Source: Acanthamoeba castellanii str. Neff (lineage: Eukaryota > Discosea > Longamoebia > Acanthamoebidae). Taken from it: a stretch of DNA of 64,000 bases. The stretch covers positions 1,341,595 to 1,405,594 of the forward strand of contig NW_004457712.1 in NCBI RefSeq assembly GCF_000313135.1. The letters are read 5' to 3'. The position numbers were made by a program, and so were the translations under genes. The notes beneath the pieces are model-generated. The model was given only the letters and a program-made list of their open reading frames with translations. It was not told where the DNA came from and did no database searches. Position 1 is the first letter of the stretch. Each line of letters opens with the position of its first letter. Positions 40,833 to 52,900 of this stretch are shown piece after piece.

Positions 40833-43800
40833 CTAGTACCAGGGGATGAGGACGTGGGTGACGAGGAGGTAGACGGTGGCGATGGCGAGCGAGAGCATGC
40901 AGCAGGGGAGGCCCGTCTTGAGGAAATAGTTGAACGACAGGTTGTAGCCCTGCTGCTCGGCCAGACCCGCCGCCACGACGTTGGCCGAGGCACCGATCAG
41001 CGTCGCGTTACCTGAGGTCGCCGCAGCTTGTTGTGAGCAACCGCCGTCGTGTGTGCGGGTGCGGTCGCGTGTGTGTGTGCGGTGGTGTGGCGCGTGTTGC
41101 AAATGGAATGGTGGTGCGGTACCGCCCATGCAGCAGCCGTAGGCGAGAGCCCAGACCAGGGGGGTGAGGGGCAGGCCGAGATCGCCGCTGGTGAGGCGCA
41201 GGACGATGGGGATCATGGTCTGCGTGAACGGAATGTTGTCGATGAACGCACCCACCGTGCCGCCGACCCAGATGATCATGATGATAGCCGCCGCCAGGCG
41301 CGTGTTGCCTGCACACAGACAACCACGTCAACCACCACCATGGGGCGTCAGCAGCAACTCGATACGGTGTTGCGAATTAGTGTGTGTGGCGTGTGTGTGG
41401 CGTGTGTGTGGCGTGTGTGTGGCGTGTGTGTTACCTTCGGGCACGTGTGCGATGAGGGAGGCCGTGTGGTTGGCGATGAAGGCCATCACTTCGAGTTCCT
41501 CGAGCGACTTCATCAGCACAAAGAGACCAGCGAAGAACAGCAGCGTGCCGAGCTCCACCTTTTCGAGAACGACGTTGATGTCCTTCACGTTGGCCAGGAC
41601 GAGCAGCGTCATGGTGCCGATGAGCGCGATCCAGGCCAGGCTCAGGTGCGTGTCGACGAAGGAGTTGAGGAAGAAGAGGCTGATCACGCCGGCCAGCACC
41701 GCCACGCACTTGTAGAAGAGCGGACGATCGGTGATGATGTACTTGCGCTCCAACTCATTGACGTCGACCTTCTGCGCCGTCTCGCCCAGGTTCACCGTCA
41801 TCGGCTTGCGGGCTAGCGCGGCCGTTTCCTTTAGCGCCAAAAGAGCACGTGTCAGCATGACACGCGACACGACACGACACGACACGCGACACGATGAGAG
41901 GAGAGCGTACGAGTTGCCTGACGTGATCTTCGAGCTTGCGTCGAATCTGCTTCTCCTCCTCGCCCTCGTAGCCCCGGATCTTCTCGACGGTGAGCTTCCA
42001 GATGGCGATCTCCTTCAGCCGCTTCGTGTTGGGCTGTCGCCGCAGCTTGTCGCGGTAGAGGTACTTGAGGAAGAAGAACATGACCACGATGATCAGCACA
42101 ATGCCGGGCGCCACGTGGATGGCAAAACTGCCAAAGTTGACCAGCCCTGGCACACCAACGAAAACGAAGCGTCAATCGTCAGTGTCGCCTGCAGCAGCGA
42201 GCGTGGACGATGCGCGACGCGGAGGTACCGGAGCTCTCGAAGCCGTTGACGATGAGCACGTTGGGCGGGTCGCCGATGGCCGTGGCCGTTCCACCGATGT
42301 TGGCGAAGATGACTTCGGCGACGATGATGGGCAGCGGATCGAGGTCGGTCACCTTGCACAAACTGATGGTCACGGGGACGAAGAGGAGGATCGTCGTCAC
42401 GTTGTCGATGAACGCCGTCACCACGCTCGTGAAGCAGCACAACACGACCAGCAGCCTGTGTTGTGGGACAAAAGAAGAAAGGAGAGAAAAGATATGGAAA
42501 AAGAAAAGAAAAGAAAAGGGGAGTGCGGTGAATCGCTGAGGCGGCAGAGCGAGAGCCGGGACAGGCGCGGGTGTAGGAGGGTGCGTACTTCCAGAAGTTG
42601 CCTTGGGCGATCTTGTAGGCCTTGACGGCAGCGAACTCAAAGAAGCCGGTGTCGCGCAGGAGGCCGACGATGACCATCATGCCGAACAGCAGGCTGAGCG
42701 TGTTGTAGTCGATCCACGTCATGATCGTCAAGAAGCTCGGTCGCTCGTGGAGAACGGAGAGCAGACCTGTTGTTCATTGGCCCAATTAGAATTTATATAT
42801 TAAGAGCCACAATGACAGGGGACATACCCACGGCCAAGAAGGACCCGAGCAGCGCAGCCACGGTGCGGTGAAGCAGGTCCAAGATGATGATGGCGTAGAC
42901 GGCCACGAGGATGAGCAGGCCCAGCGTGATCTCGGCCCTGACCACTCCCTTGAGCAGGATAAACTGCAGCTGCATCGCTATCGGCCTCTGCCACGTGCGC
43001 ACGCGCGCCAAAGACGGGCAGGTCAGCCAACCAAGAGGTCTCTTCGTTCGCCGGAGTCGCAAAGAACGAAAACGAAGGCAAAAAGCGAAAGCGAAGAAAA
43101 AGAACGAAGGCGCGAAAGAAGGGAAGGGAGAGTGAGCGGGTACGGTGCTGTTGGTCTGGACCACCATGCGGAGCGAGGGGCACTCGCGTATCTCCTCGGG
43201 GATCGTGAAGTAGTGCTTGCCGTGCAGCTCAGAGTCGTGGTCGAGCTCCACCACAAGACTGTCGACCTCGACCCACTCCGACGAATCGTTCCCGGCGGGC
43301 GAGCACTGGCTCTGCAGGCGGAAGAACACGTCCTCCATCTTGCGCGTCGGGTTAAGCAGCTTCTGTAGCGACATGCGCGTCTCCAGCTCGACGTGATTTT
43401 CGCTTATCGTGAAGTTCATGACGTTACAGGCAAGTTAAGGCGAAGTACCACTATCTCCAACCGCACACGCACACGCACACGCACACGCACACGCACACGC
43501 ACACGCACACAGCGCATCTAGGGAAGGGAGTGGGCGGCAGGAAAGGATATGAAGCGCTGAGTCGCGGAGACGCCGACGAGGTGGGTGTCGGAGTCGTCGG
43601 GTTCGCTCTGGGACGAGAGGAAGGCGAAGGCGGTGAAGAAGAAGGCGAGCATGATGGTGATCTTGATGGCCTCGAAGGTGAGCAGCGGCTTGATGGCCCC
43701 CGGGACGGAGATGCCGAAGCGCTTGAAGGGGAACACCATCTTGGGCTTGTCGCGCTTCCTCAGCTTGTCCATCTCGATCTCCTCCATCTCTTCCATATCG

Positions 43801-43913
43801 CCGTCGAACGATCCATAGTCCACGGAATGGGTGGAGCGAGCGCGCAGGATTGAATCGTTTTCGTTGTTATCTTGTTTCTCGACATCTCTCGAAGATGGCG
43901 GGGAGGTGGACAT
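40833..43913 (-). CDS. OCA2/P-protein-type anion or Na+/H+ transporter
   Basis: Nine exons: 43913-43615, 43402-43144, 42987-42828, 42766-42589, 42455-42229, 42146-41911, 41828-41435, 41308-41123, 41011-40833; 705 residues. Conserved membrane motifs follow the P protein closely: [104 protein letters not shown]. It has a cytosolic acidic N terminus, one helix ([14 protein letters not shown]), a lumenal domain of ~90 residues, then about eleven more helices in two homologous halves, the ion-transporter fold shared with ArsB/NhaD and citrate carriers. In animals OCA2 sets melanosome pH; here an acidic organelle such as the contractile vacuole or lysosome is a guess. The first intron boundary is the least certain. 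Confidence 0.88.
41381..41432. repeat. Intronic GTGTGTGGC minisatellite
   Basis: Five tandem units of GTGTGTGGC in an intron of the OCA2-type gene. Confidence 0.9.
43463..43512. repeat. Intronic (CGCACA)n microsatellite
   Basis: Eight CGCACA units in intron 1 of the OCA2-type gene. Confidence 0.92.
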
Positions 43914-44411
43914 CTCCCGTGTCGTTGTTGAGGAGCCGATTGATCGATTATTAATAACGGGTTGCTGTAAGGTGGGTGACGTAGCGTGGCGTTAGCGCCC
44001 GTGTGTGGCTCCTCGCTGCTCGATGAGCAGGCAAGCCTTGAAGATGCGCCGGAGGGCCGAACTTCGGCTGAACGTGGACGATGCCAGGACTCCTTGAAGC
44101 AAAATGCTCAGAGAATGAAATGTGGGCACCTGCGCCGAAATCAAACGCGCCCCACGCCGAATCGGAATTCGACTGATTCGCGGTTGTGATCAAGCAGGAA
44201 GTGCGAGTGCTGAGCTCTGCAGAGAGAAGCGGCGGCACAAGATGTCGAGGCTGGGAGCGAAGTAGAAGATGAGAAGTGGGCTGCTGCACTACCGCGACTA
44301 AGTTCCCGAACTGCAACCCGCGGCAGCCACCTTAAGTTTCCGCGAATTGGCGCCAAACGGAAATGTTGCGTACATTTAGGCCGAATATAAAATAAAAACC
44401 ACAAAGTCAAG
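43914..44411. promoter_or_regulatory. Divergent region between OCA2-type and membrane-protein genes
   Basis: 498 bp between head-to-head ATGs. A TATAAAATAAAA run lies at about 44389, close to the plus-strand ATG. No gene seen. Confidence 0.4.
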
Positions 44412-45368
44412 ATGAAGGGTGGGGCGAGCAAGCAGAGCGCGGGCGAGCAGCCGACGACGACGAAGATCAATCCACTGCCCAAGTCCAACGTCTCCTTTTT
44501 CTTGGGCACGCTTACTTTCCCTTGATCAAATCGAAATTGGCCGAAGGCTAATGGTTGAAGGTGACCGACGCAGGCGCGGGTGTGGTGGGAGCTGCCGTAG
44601 CGGGCTACTTCATCCTCAACTCTGACAATGCAGCCAAGGCGCAGCCAGTGCCCGCTGGCCAGCTGCCAGCTACGCATCTCCTACACGCCGCACTCAGCTT
44701 CGTGTGGCTGGGCTTGGTGCTCGGTACAGCTCGTACACATCAAGATGTGTATGCTTCGTTACTGATGTGGTTGTGGTGGTGACGATGACAGGCATCTCGT
44801 TCCTCGAGTCCTGGGTCAAGTTCAGAGCCGACCTGATCACGCGCGTGGTGGGTCTCGACGTGGGCCGCAACGTCTTCCACGCGCTCAACCGCGTCGAGAT
44901 CGTGTTCGCGCTCGCCGCGTTCCTCCTCACCGTGAAGGACATCGTCGCCCACTCGCCCAGTACACCCACCACCACCACCACCCCTGCGCCGACATCAATT
45001 CCCCGCGCGCCACACTCACACACACCGCAACGCGCCAGGCACGCTCGTCACCGGCGTCTGGCTGGCCCCCGTCGTGATCGTTGCGTTGCAGTCCCTTTGG
45101 CTGCAGCCGCTCCTCGACGCACGCGCTCGGTGCGCCATCCCTGCGTGGCCGATGATACAGAAGACAGACCTCTCTCCTGTGCGACCGCTCACTTTCTCTC
45201 GGTCGTGCGGTAATGATGATGGTCAGGATGTTCATCAAGGGCACGCCGCTGCCCAAGTCGCAGAGCTGGCTGCACCTGGCGTACGTGCTGGTCGAGCTGG
45301 CCAAGGTGCTCGCCCTCGCGCTGTCGCCGTTCCTCTACGCGCCCTTCTCCGGCCTTCTTGGCTTCTGA
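44412..45368 (+). CDS. Small four-helix membrane protein, unknown function
   Basis: Five exons: 44412-44489, 44561-44723, 44792-44959, 45039-45129, 45227-45368; 213 residues. Hydrophobic segments at ~27-45 (VGAAVAGYFIL), ~62-82 (HAALSFVWLGLVLGISFLES), ~105-130 (IVFALAAFLLTV), ~145-165 (VTGVWLAPVVIVALQSLW) and ~185-210. The stretch VKFRADLITRVVGLDVGRNV between helices 2 and 3 is like a conserved loop I have seen in uncharacterised bacterial and protist membrane proteins; I cannot name the family. The exon 1 to 2 junction (AAG acceptor) is uncertain. No targeting signal other than helix 1. Confidence 0.65.
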
Positions 45369-45567
45369 GCCAAAACATCACCATCGCCATCACCACCATC
45401 GCCACTGGCGTCATTACCAGCCAACAACCGTTTGGCCTTTCCTCCAGACCACACTTCATCGTCTCTCCTTGCGGTTACGATCAGGCGCCCCCCTAACGAT
45501 CATTGTAATGATTGGATCAGAGTTCTTCTATCGATTTTGTTGTTATTATTTATACTCTTTTGTGCGA

Positions 45568-48164
45568 TTACATTCTATTATTTACACGTGTCGAGGTTGG
45601 CTCCTCGTCTCCATTGATGGAGTCGCCGTACGCCTCGCGCAGGGTGCCGATGTCGGAGCGCAGACGCTCGCCCTCGAGGACCCCGAAGTCGCTCTCCCAG
45701 CCGTTGTCGTCCACCGTCACATATCCGGTGGACGACTTGCCGCTGCTGCTGCCGCTGCTGCTGTTGTTCGCCTTCGTCTCGGGGAAGAGGCAGAACACCA
45801 GACAGCACGCCAGGAACGCCACGCAAAAGTTCGCCGAAGCAATATAGTACACCAACCCTGCGTGTGCGGTGTGTGCGGTGTGTGCGGTGTGTGCGGTGTG
45901 TGCGGTGTGTGCGGTGTGTGCGGTGTGTGCGGTTAGCAGGGTTGGAACGAAGAAGAGTGACAATGGAGGCGAGTGGTCGTACCGGGGTCCTTGGTGGGCC
46001 AGGGGTCGCCGGTGGTGAAGTAGGTGAAGAGGGTGTTGTACACGAGCGGGCCGATGAAGGCCGTGATGGTCTTGAGGCCCGAGAGCACGCCCATGAGCTC
46101 GCCCTGCTGGGCCATCCCGTACTGCTTGGAGATGATGCCTTTGCTCACGGGCATGGCCAGGAATGCGATGCTGCGGAAGATCATGATCGGATACAGGTAG
46201 AACCCGCTCGGCACCAGCGCGTACGGCCAGCTGCTCACCTGGTCGTCGTCGTGTCGTGTCGTTGGTCGTGTGCGTGTCGTGTCGTGTGCGTGTCGTGTGC
46301 GTGTCGTGTCGTGCCGTGTGTCAGGTGGAGAACAGCAGAGACTGAGCGGAACAGAGACAAGTTGAGTACCGCATCGATGAGCATGGCGAGGAGAAGTGTT
46401 TTGCGGTCGCCAAGCCAAGGCAACAGATAGCGAATCAACACGCCCTGTTGAACGGGGGGGGGGAATAGCGCGCTCGGGTTAGCGGAGTGACGGACAAGTC
46501 GTGATGGCCCGTGCGCCTTGCGACGCAGCTCAGGTGTACCTGGGAGACGCAGTAGGTGAGACCGAACACGGACATGGAGATGCCGATGTCGAGTGGACCC
46601 CAGCCAAACCGGTACTTGAGGAACAACACAAAGACCGCGATCAAGCCCTCCTCGGCCAGGAACATCAGGAAATATGTGAGGGCTGCACGACACACACGAC
46701 GCACACGACGCACGACACACACCGCGCAGGTCAGTGAGAGCTCGACAGCGTGCTGGAGGGTGTGTGTGAGACGCACCTACGCCCAAGGCCAGGCGGCTCT
46801 CGAGGAGCATGTAGAACGAGCGGAGCGGGTTGAGGCGCCGCCACTCCCACGGCTTCTTCTCCTCGCCCTTGGACTCGACCATGACGAACCCCACGAACAG
46901 GATGTTGATCGTCGTGAAGAACACCGCCACCAGCAGCGGTATCGCCAAATCAAACTGAACACACGCACACGCACACGCACACGCACACGCACACGCACAC
47001 GCACACGCAGTGAGTGTCGTCGCCGCGAGCGGTTGGCTTTCTGGGCGATGCGTACCTCGCCGAGATAGCCCGCCACTGTTGGCCCGGCCATGAACCCCAG
47101 CCCTGTCGCAATTCCTGCACGATTGGTGCACACCCGTTCGAGCCCCCCCCCCGGTGAGCGGCAGGGCGTCGTGCGAATCGGGCAGACCACACCGACGACG
47201 TACCGAGGGCGCCAAAGTTCTTGGAGCGGTCTTCGGCGCGGCTGATGTCGGCGATGTAGGCGTAGCCCGCCGTGTAGAAGCCGTAGCACGCGCCGCCGAC
47301 CGCGCGGGAAACGTAGAGCGGCCACACGCCCCACCCGAGCACCGGCGCCGCCGCCAGCACGCCCATGTCCACCCCGAACCCCACCTGTGTGCGACCACAA
47401 TCGTCGTCAACATCGCCATCACGATAGTCATCGTCGTCGTCAACACATTGTCGACGATGGTCGTGGGTGGAATGTTGTGAGGCGTACGAGGGAGACGAGG
47501 AGACAGGGAATGCGGCCCCAGCGATCGGAGATGAGACCCAGCAGCGCCGCGGTGACGAGGGTGGTGCCCGCATTGACGGCCGAGAGGTAGCCCTGAATCG
47601 ACGATGCAGCGCTCACGTCGCCACCGCACAGCTCCGTCACCACCTGTCGCATACCATAATTAGATAAAACAAATAATTTTCATTTAAAAATAACAAATAA
47701 CAAACAACTTATTTTAAAAAATGAGAATAAAAATAAATAAATTCAGAGAGGGCACGTACGAGGGGGATCATGGCAGATGAGTAGGAAAAGGCGAGCATGT
47801 AGAGAAAGAAAGAAAAGAATATGTACATGAGGTTGGGCTTGCGCCACGCCTCGGCAGACCGGTAGAACGCCACCACCTCCCTCCACCCACCCTCTTCGCC
47901 CTTCTTCTTCTTCCTGGCAGCTTCCGTTTCCCACTGGGCACCGTCTCTGTCATCTTCGTGCTTCCGCCAATCTTCGTCTGGGATCACTCCTTCCGTGTGT
48001 TCGTAGTCATCGCAGTCGTCGTTGACGCTCAAGTTGTGGTTGGCGGTGGTGATGAACGGCCCGCCGTACCACTCCACCACCCCGTACGGCGGTGTGTCAT
48101 CGTCATTGTCGTCGTCTTCGCCGTGGTACGCATGCTGCTGCCTCCACAGCGCTCCATCTTGCAT
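45568..48164 (-). CDS. Major facilitator superfamily transporter (TetA/MFSD14-like)
   Basis: Nine exons: 48164-47760, 47643-47488, 47384-47204, 47114-47056, 46954-46777, 46682-46540, 46444-46370, 46238-45983, 45857-45568; 580 residues. About twelve membrane helices. The MFS signature between helices 2 and 3 is GLISDRWGRIPCLL, and helix 4-5 has SRAVGGACYGFYTAGYAYIADI, as in drug:H+ antiporters and the HIAT1/MFSD14 group. A ~95-residue acidic cytosolic N terminus (Asp/Glu-rich) and a ~70-residue Ser/Gly-rich tail flank the core. Substrate unknown. Introns contain CACACCGCACA and TGTCGTG repeats; that at 45861-45931 is a tidy 10-11-bp minisatellite. Confidence 0.85.
45861..45931. repeat. Intronic GTGTGTGCG minisatellite
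   Basis: Seven or eight tandem units of TGTGTGCGG in an intron of the MFS gene; open in every frame on the plus strand. Confidence 0.92.
46245..46322. repeat. Intronic GTGTCGTGTC repeats
   Basis: Irregular tandem GTCGTGTC/GTGTGCGT units in an intron of the MFS gene. Confidence 0.85.
46958..47011. repeat. Intronic (CACACG)n microsatellite
   Basis: CACACGCACACG repeats in an intron of the MFS gene. Confidence 0.9.
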
Positions 48165-48577
48165 CGCTTTGGTTGTGTGTTGCGCTGTGTTGTGGTGCTG
48201 TGCTGTGTTGTGTTGTGTGCCCCGAGAGTGTCAAGTGGTGAGTGCGGTCTGACCACTCGTTGGAGTGTTTCTGGCGGAGCGGGGCTTGGGTGACGGGCTT
48301 TTTTGCGGTGCGTCAGATATATCGACCGAACCTCGGTCTTTTTAGTGGTTGGGGGAGTTTGTTTTAGCTCCCCCAATGCGAAGGGCTGTAATGGTGCTTG
48401 AGCCTGAGCGCAAGGACTCGCAACCCAGCGCCCCTCCTACGCCTTTTCTCTTCTTCATCACCACCAGCAGCATGGTGCAGTCTGCATCCTTGTTTAGATT
48501 GTTCTTGTCGACATCCTGGAAAAGAAAAACAATAAAAGAAATAAATAAATCGTCAATTACAAATTTAATCACTGGAG
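48165..48577. promoter_or_regulatory. Divergent region of MFS and TrmO genes
   Basis: 413 bp between head-to-head ATGs. The sequence AGCTCCCCCAATG near 48365 and an AT-rich patch at 48520-48565 stand out. No gene seen. Confidence 0.4.
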
Positions 48578-49882
48578 ATGGAGGTGGATTCGCTGCCGGG
48601 CGGTGCACGGTGCCCACTTTGTCCTCCGGCACGGGCAAATGCACTAGCGCCAGAGGGGGAGGGGATAGATGAGAGCATGACACGATTTTTCCAAATCGGG
48701 AGCCAATGGATCGGTTGGCCCCTCTGCACCACCCACCTCCTCGAGTACCGCCAAGCCCACCCACCACCGCCCGCGCTCATCGACGAGCACAATCCCTCCA
48801 TCATGGAAGAGAAGATGAAGATGGAAATGGAGAATGCACCCATCACCACCACAACCGAGACCGATGGCGAGGCCCAGCCCACCCGACGCAAGCGGCGACG
48901 AAAAGCCGCCGCTGAGCGCCAGCAGATGGAGGAGAAGGGCTCTGCCTCAGGGTCGTCGTCGTCGTCATCATCAAGCAGCTCCAAGATGCCGCTCGACCAC
49001 GTACCGCTGCAGCCCATCGGCCTCTTCGAGTCGTGCTTCCTCGAGCGGCACGGCACCCCGCGCCAGGGCCTCCTCGTCCCCTCATCGCGCGGGCGGCTCA
49101 CCCTCCGCCGCACCGACGCGCTCACCAACCCGCGCGACGCGCTGGTCGGGCTCGACGGCTTCTCGCACGTGTGGCTCGTCTTCCTCTTCCACAACAACGC
49201 GGGCCACCCCCAGAACAAGATCCACCCGCCGCGCCTGGGCGGCCGCAAGCTGGGCATGCTGGCCACCCGCACCCCGCACCGGCCGTGCCCCGTGGGCCTG
49301 AGCGTGGCCCGCATCGAGCGCATCGACGGCGACACGCTCCACCTGGCCGGCGTCGATCTGGTCCACAACACGCCCGTGCTCGACGTCAAGCCCTACATCG
49401 CCCGCTACGACGCCCTGGCCGACGCGGTGACGGCCGACTGGCTCGTAGAGACCGACAGCCGCGAGGCGGGCGCCGAGGGCCGGCTGCGGGTGGAGATGAG
49501 CGACCAGGCGGTGGCGAGCCTGCGGCGCTACGCCGACGAGCTGCGGTTCTTTCGGGGCGACTGGGAGCGGGCGCGGCGGTGCATCGAGGAGGTGCTGGCA
49601 CTGGACATCCGCACGCTGCACATGAAGCGGCGCCACAGGGAGGGCACCTACGGGGTGTCGATCGATGTGATGAACGTGTCGTTCGCGGTCAATGCCGAGA
49701 GCGGCCTGTGCACGGTACAGCGGATCGACCTCTGGCCGGAGAGCTACGACCACCACGACTTTGGCGAGGTCAAGCGAAAGCGCGTGGCCACCACTGCCAC
49801 CTCCGCCACCACTGCCGCCGCCGCGGACACGGGCGAGCGACCAGACGCCGGCGCCACGGAGGCCGAGCCAACAGACTCCTGA
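48578..49882 (+). CDS. TRMO: tRNA (adenine-37-N6)-methyltransferase, TrmO family
   Basis: A single exon of 434 codons. Residues ~145-300 match the TrmO/UPF0066 beta-barrel: PIGLFESCFLERHGTPRQG, LVGLDGFSHVWLVFLFHNN, LATRTPHRPCPVGLSVARIE, VDLVHNTPVLDVKPYIARYD. It uses S-adenosylmethionine to methylate N6 of t6A37 in tRNA-Thr; the dimer forms the site. A C-terminal part (~330-400) resembles the extra domain of animal TRMO. The N-terminal ~140 residues have a possible zinc motif (CPLCPP...C) and a Lys/Arg stretch RRKRRRKAA that may direct it to the nucleus. It is intronless among very intron-rich genes. Its stop lies 66 bp from that of the spatacsin gene, tail to tail. Confidence 0.93.
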   Translation: MEVDSLPGGARCPLCPPARANALAPEGEGIDESMTRFFQIGSQWIGWPLCTTHLLEYRQAHPPPPALIDEHNPSIMEEKMKMEMENAPITTTTETDGEAQPTRRKRRRKAAAERQQMEEKGSASGSSSSSSSSSSKMPLDHVPLQPIGLFESCFLERHGTPRQGLLVPSSRGRLTLRRTDALTNPRDALVGLDGFSHVWLVFLFHNNAGHPQNKIHPPRLGGRKLGMLATRTPHRPCPVGLSVARIERIDGDTLHLAGVDLVHNTPVLDVKPYIARYDALADAVTADWLVETDSREAGAEGRLRVEMSDQAVASLRRYADELRFFRGDWERARRCIEEVLALDIRTLHMKRRHREGTYGVSIDVMNVSFAVNAESGLCTVQRIDLWPESYDHHDFGEVKRKRVATTATSATTAAAADTGERPDAGATEAEPTDS

Positions 49883-49948
49883 GTCGCGTGTGCGGTGGTG
49901 TGTGCGACAACATGCGGTTGTTTGCTCGAGAAACGCACCAAACTGGGA

Positions 49949-52900
49949 TTATGGGGAAGATGACGAAGAGGAGGACGACGAAGAAGAAGAAGAAGCGCCC
50001 GGCTGGGTGGTCTTCCACTCAACAATCTCGGGGTGCTGCGTGCTCAGCTGGTGCAGCACGTCGTCGAAGCCCAGCTCGCGCGCCAGATCGAACCTGCGCA
50101 GAAGGCCGGAAATGTGAGGAAATGCAAGGAATGCAAAGCGAACGACGGAGAAGCGCGTACGCGATGAACTTGTCGGAGATGGAGAGGAGGAACTTCTTGC
50201 AGTTGGCGGTGTGGACCTGTCGCTGCGGGTCGGCCTTGAAGCGGTGCACGATGTCGGCGTAGAGGGAGGAGTCGTAGGGCAGGTGCTGCCACAGCTCCTC
50301 CACGTAGGCCGTCTGGCCCACCACCATCACATGCTGGTAGACCGCCGGCAACCACTCGCTGCGCGCGCGCACCACACGACACAACGTCGAGGTGAGCACG
50401 CACGGCGCACACACACGCACACACACACACGCACACACACGCACACGCACACACGCACACACAACGATGACAACATACTTGAGGCGGTGAAGGTCGTAGG
50501 CGCGGGCGAGGGTGATGCCCTCACGGAAGGGCCGGAGACCCATGGTCTTGCGCGCCTCGGCCTGGGTAAGGCCCACCAGACGCACCTCGGGACCCAACTG
50601 GAGCTGCACCCCGACCAGCGACGCCCACGCCAGACACTGCGACGCCGTACTGATATTTCGAAATATATATATAAAAAAACGTGAGCATGCCGTGTGCGGT
50701 GGTGCGTGTGCGTGTGCGGTGGTGCGTGTGTACTTGAAAGAGCGCTCTTTGACGTAGTTGTCGGCGGCGTCGAGATGGTGCCCCATGGCCTCGTTGAGCG
50801 CAGCGCGCCACAGCAGCGAACCCCACGAGGCCTTGGCCTTCTCCATCGCCTCCAGCGCCTGCCAACCGAATATAGGACTGAGCTGCACGCACATAACCGC
50901 ACACGCACACGTAGCACGCAGCGCCGTACCTGGTTGTTGAGGAAGTCGCCCATCTCGTGGTGCATGTTGAAGGCCAGGAACATCATCATGATCTTCTCCT
51001 TGTCGTGGGAGTGGAACGACATGAGGTACTTGCTGATGGCCATCCGGAACTCCAGCGAGTCCACGTGCGTCCCGCGATACGCGCTCCGCATCAGCAGCTG
51101 CGCGACCACACGACACGCACGACACGACACCCACGACACACGCACGACAAACACGACCGCACACGACACAATGACACACGAAGCGCGTGAGAGGGCGAAG
51201 ACGGGCGAGTGGGCGGCTGGGTGCGGTGGTCGTACCTGTTCGAATTGGTCGTACTGCATGAGGATGTCGAGCATGTAGCGCAGCTGGTCGTAGGCCTTGA
51301 TGCCGGTCAGCAGCCGGACGAGCAGCTTGAAGGCCCTGGCCTCGACGTAGGTCGTCACGCGCTCCTTCACCAGGTGGAGCACCATCTCCGACCCGTGCAG
51401 GTTGCACGCCAGCGCGAAGCAGTGATGTGCCCGCACCAACAGCTCAACCTACACACACACACACACACGTCAGGCACGACACACGACACACGACACACGA
51501 CACACGACACACACGACACACGCCACTGCACGCGCACATACCTCGCATTCATGGGGTATCTGGTCCTTGTTTTTGTTGATGAGGTAGACCAGCCGGTTGC
51601 CGACCTCGCCCGGATCTTTGGACAGGTTCACGAACTGGGCAAAGTCGTCGTCGGACCAGGCCGGATCGATGCCGGTCTGCGACTCACCGCCGTCGCCGCC
51701 GCCGCCGCTGCTCGAGCCGCCCAGCGGCGAGGGCTTGTACGTGCCGAGGCTCCCCACGCGGCGCCCGCCTCGGGCCTGGCCCTGCACCGCCTTGAAGTAC
51801 GAATCTGCAATGTGCACCGCCACCTGTGTTCGTGTGCGATGTGTGCGATGCGTGTGCGGTGCGTGCGTGCGTGAGAACGATAGAAGAACGAAGAACGAAG
51901 AACGAACGAACGAAAGAGTGCCTTGGCGTAGTTGAGCTCGTAGTGGGTGATGAAGGCCTCGATGAGCGGGAAGAGGGGCTTGCCGTTGAGCAGCAGGAAG
52001 AGCAGCAGATTGTAGGGGTCCTTGACGTCGATGTCCCCGAACGGGAGCGACAGCTGCACCGCGACCTTGTACTGCACCACAATCTTCTCGGCGTGTTGCC
52101 TGTGCGCAGAGTACGGCAGAGCGTCAGCATCCACCACGTCTCGTACACCGCACACACTGCACGCGCACGCATCGCACACACCGCACACACCGCACAGGCT
52201 TGCAGGAGAGTACCGGCAGTGTTGGACGAGGGTGGCCATCCATTCGAGGACCTTCTGCACGCCGGTGGTGCCCGACCCGCTGCCCATCGCCTCGGCAAAG
52301 TCGGTCCGGCCGTAGAACTTGATCTTCAGCAAATCCACGATTTCTGGTGTACCCCACCCCGGTGTGAGATCAGCATTCTCCACACGGGTCAGCGGGTGCG
52401 CGCGAGCGGGGGTGCGGGGTGCGCGTACTGGCGGGCAGAGAGCTGACCGAAGCGGAGCCGTCCGCGATGGCGTTCATGGCGCGCACGATCATCAGGTCTC
52501 GGCCTTCGAGGTTGAATTGCTTGCCTGTGTGGTGTTGGAGGGCGTGGGTGAGACAATCGCGTCGACACATAAAAAAGTGAGAAGAAGTCCAGGAGAGACG
52601 AAGGTACAGATGCTGGCGGCCTTCTCGAGCTTGCCCTCGTTGATGAGCTTGCCCACGATTTCGTCGAGCAGGCTCTCTTCGATGCCCTCCTCGCCGATCT
52701 CCCTCGAACCGTCACTGGGTCGTCACCAGCAAATGTAACGATTCAAAAACAAATTACAAATAAATAACTAAATAAATAAATACAAAACAAAAATAAACTT
52801 AAAGAGAAAAATTTGATATAATAAAAATAATTGTAGGTGGTACCCGGATTCGGTGGTGATGCTGAGGAGGAGAACGCGGTTCTCAAGCTCCTGGATGAAC

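Noticed and set aside
45864..45931. A repeating Cys-Val-Arg peptide frame
   Set aside because: It is the translation of an intronic minisatellite, not a real metal-binding protein.
49033..50262. A 409-codon plus-strand frame
   Set aside because: Out-of-frame shadow of the TrmO gene, rich in Arg/Pro/His, continuing antisense into the spatacsin gene.
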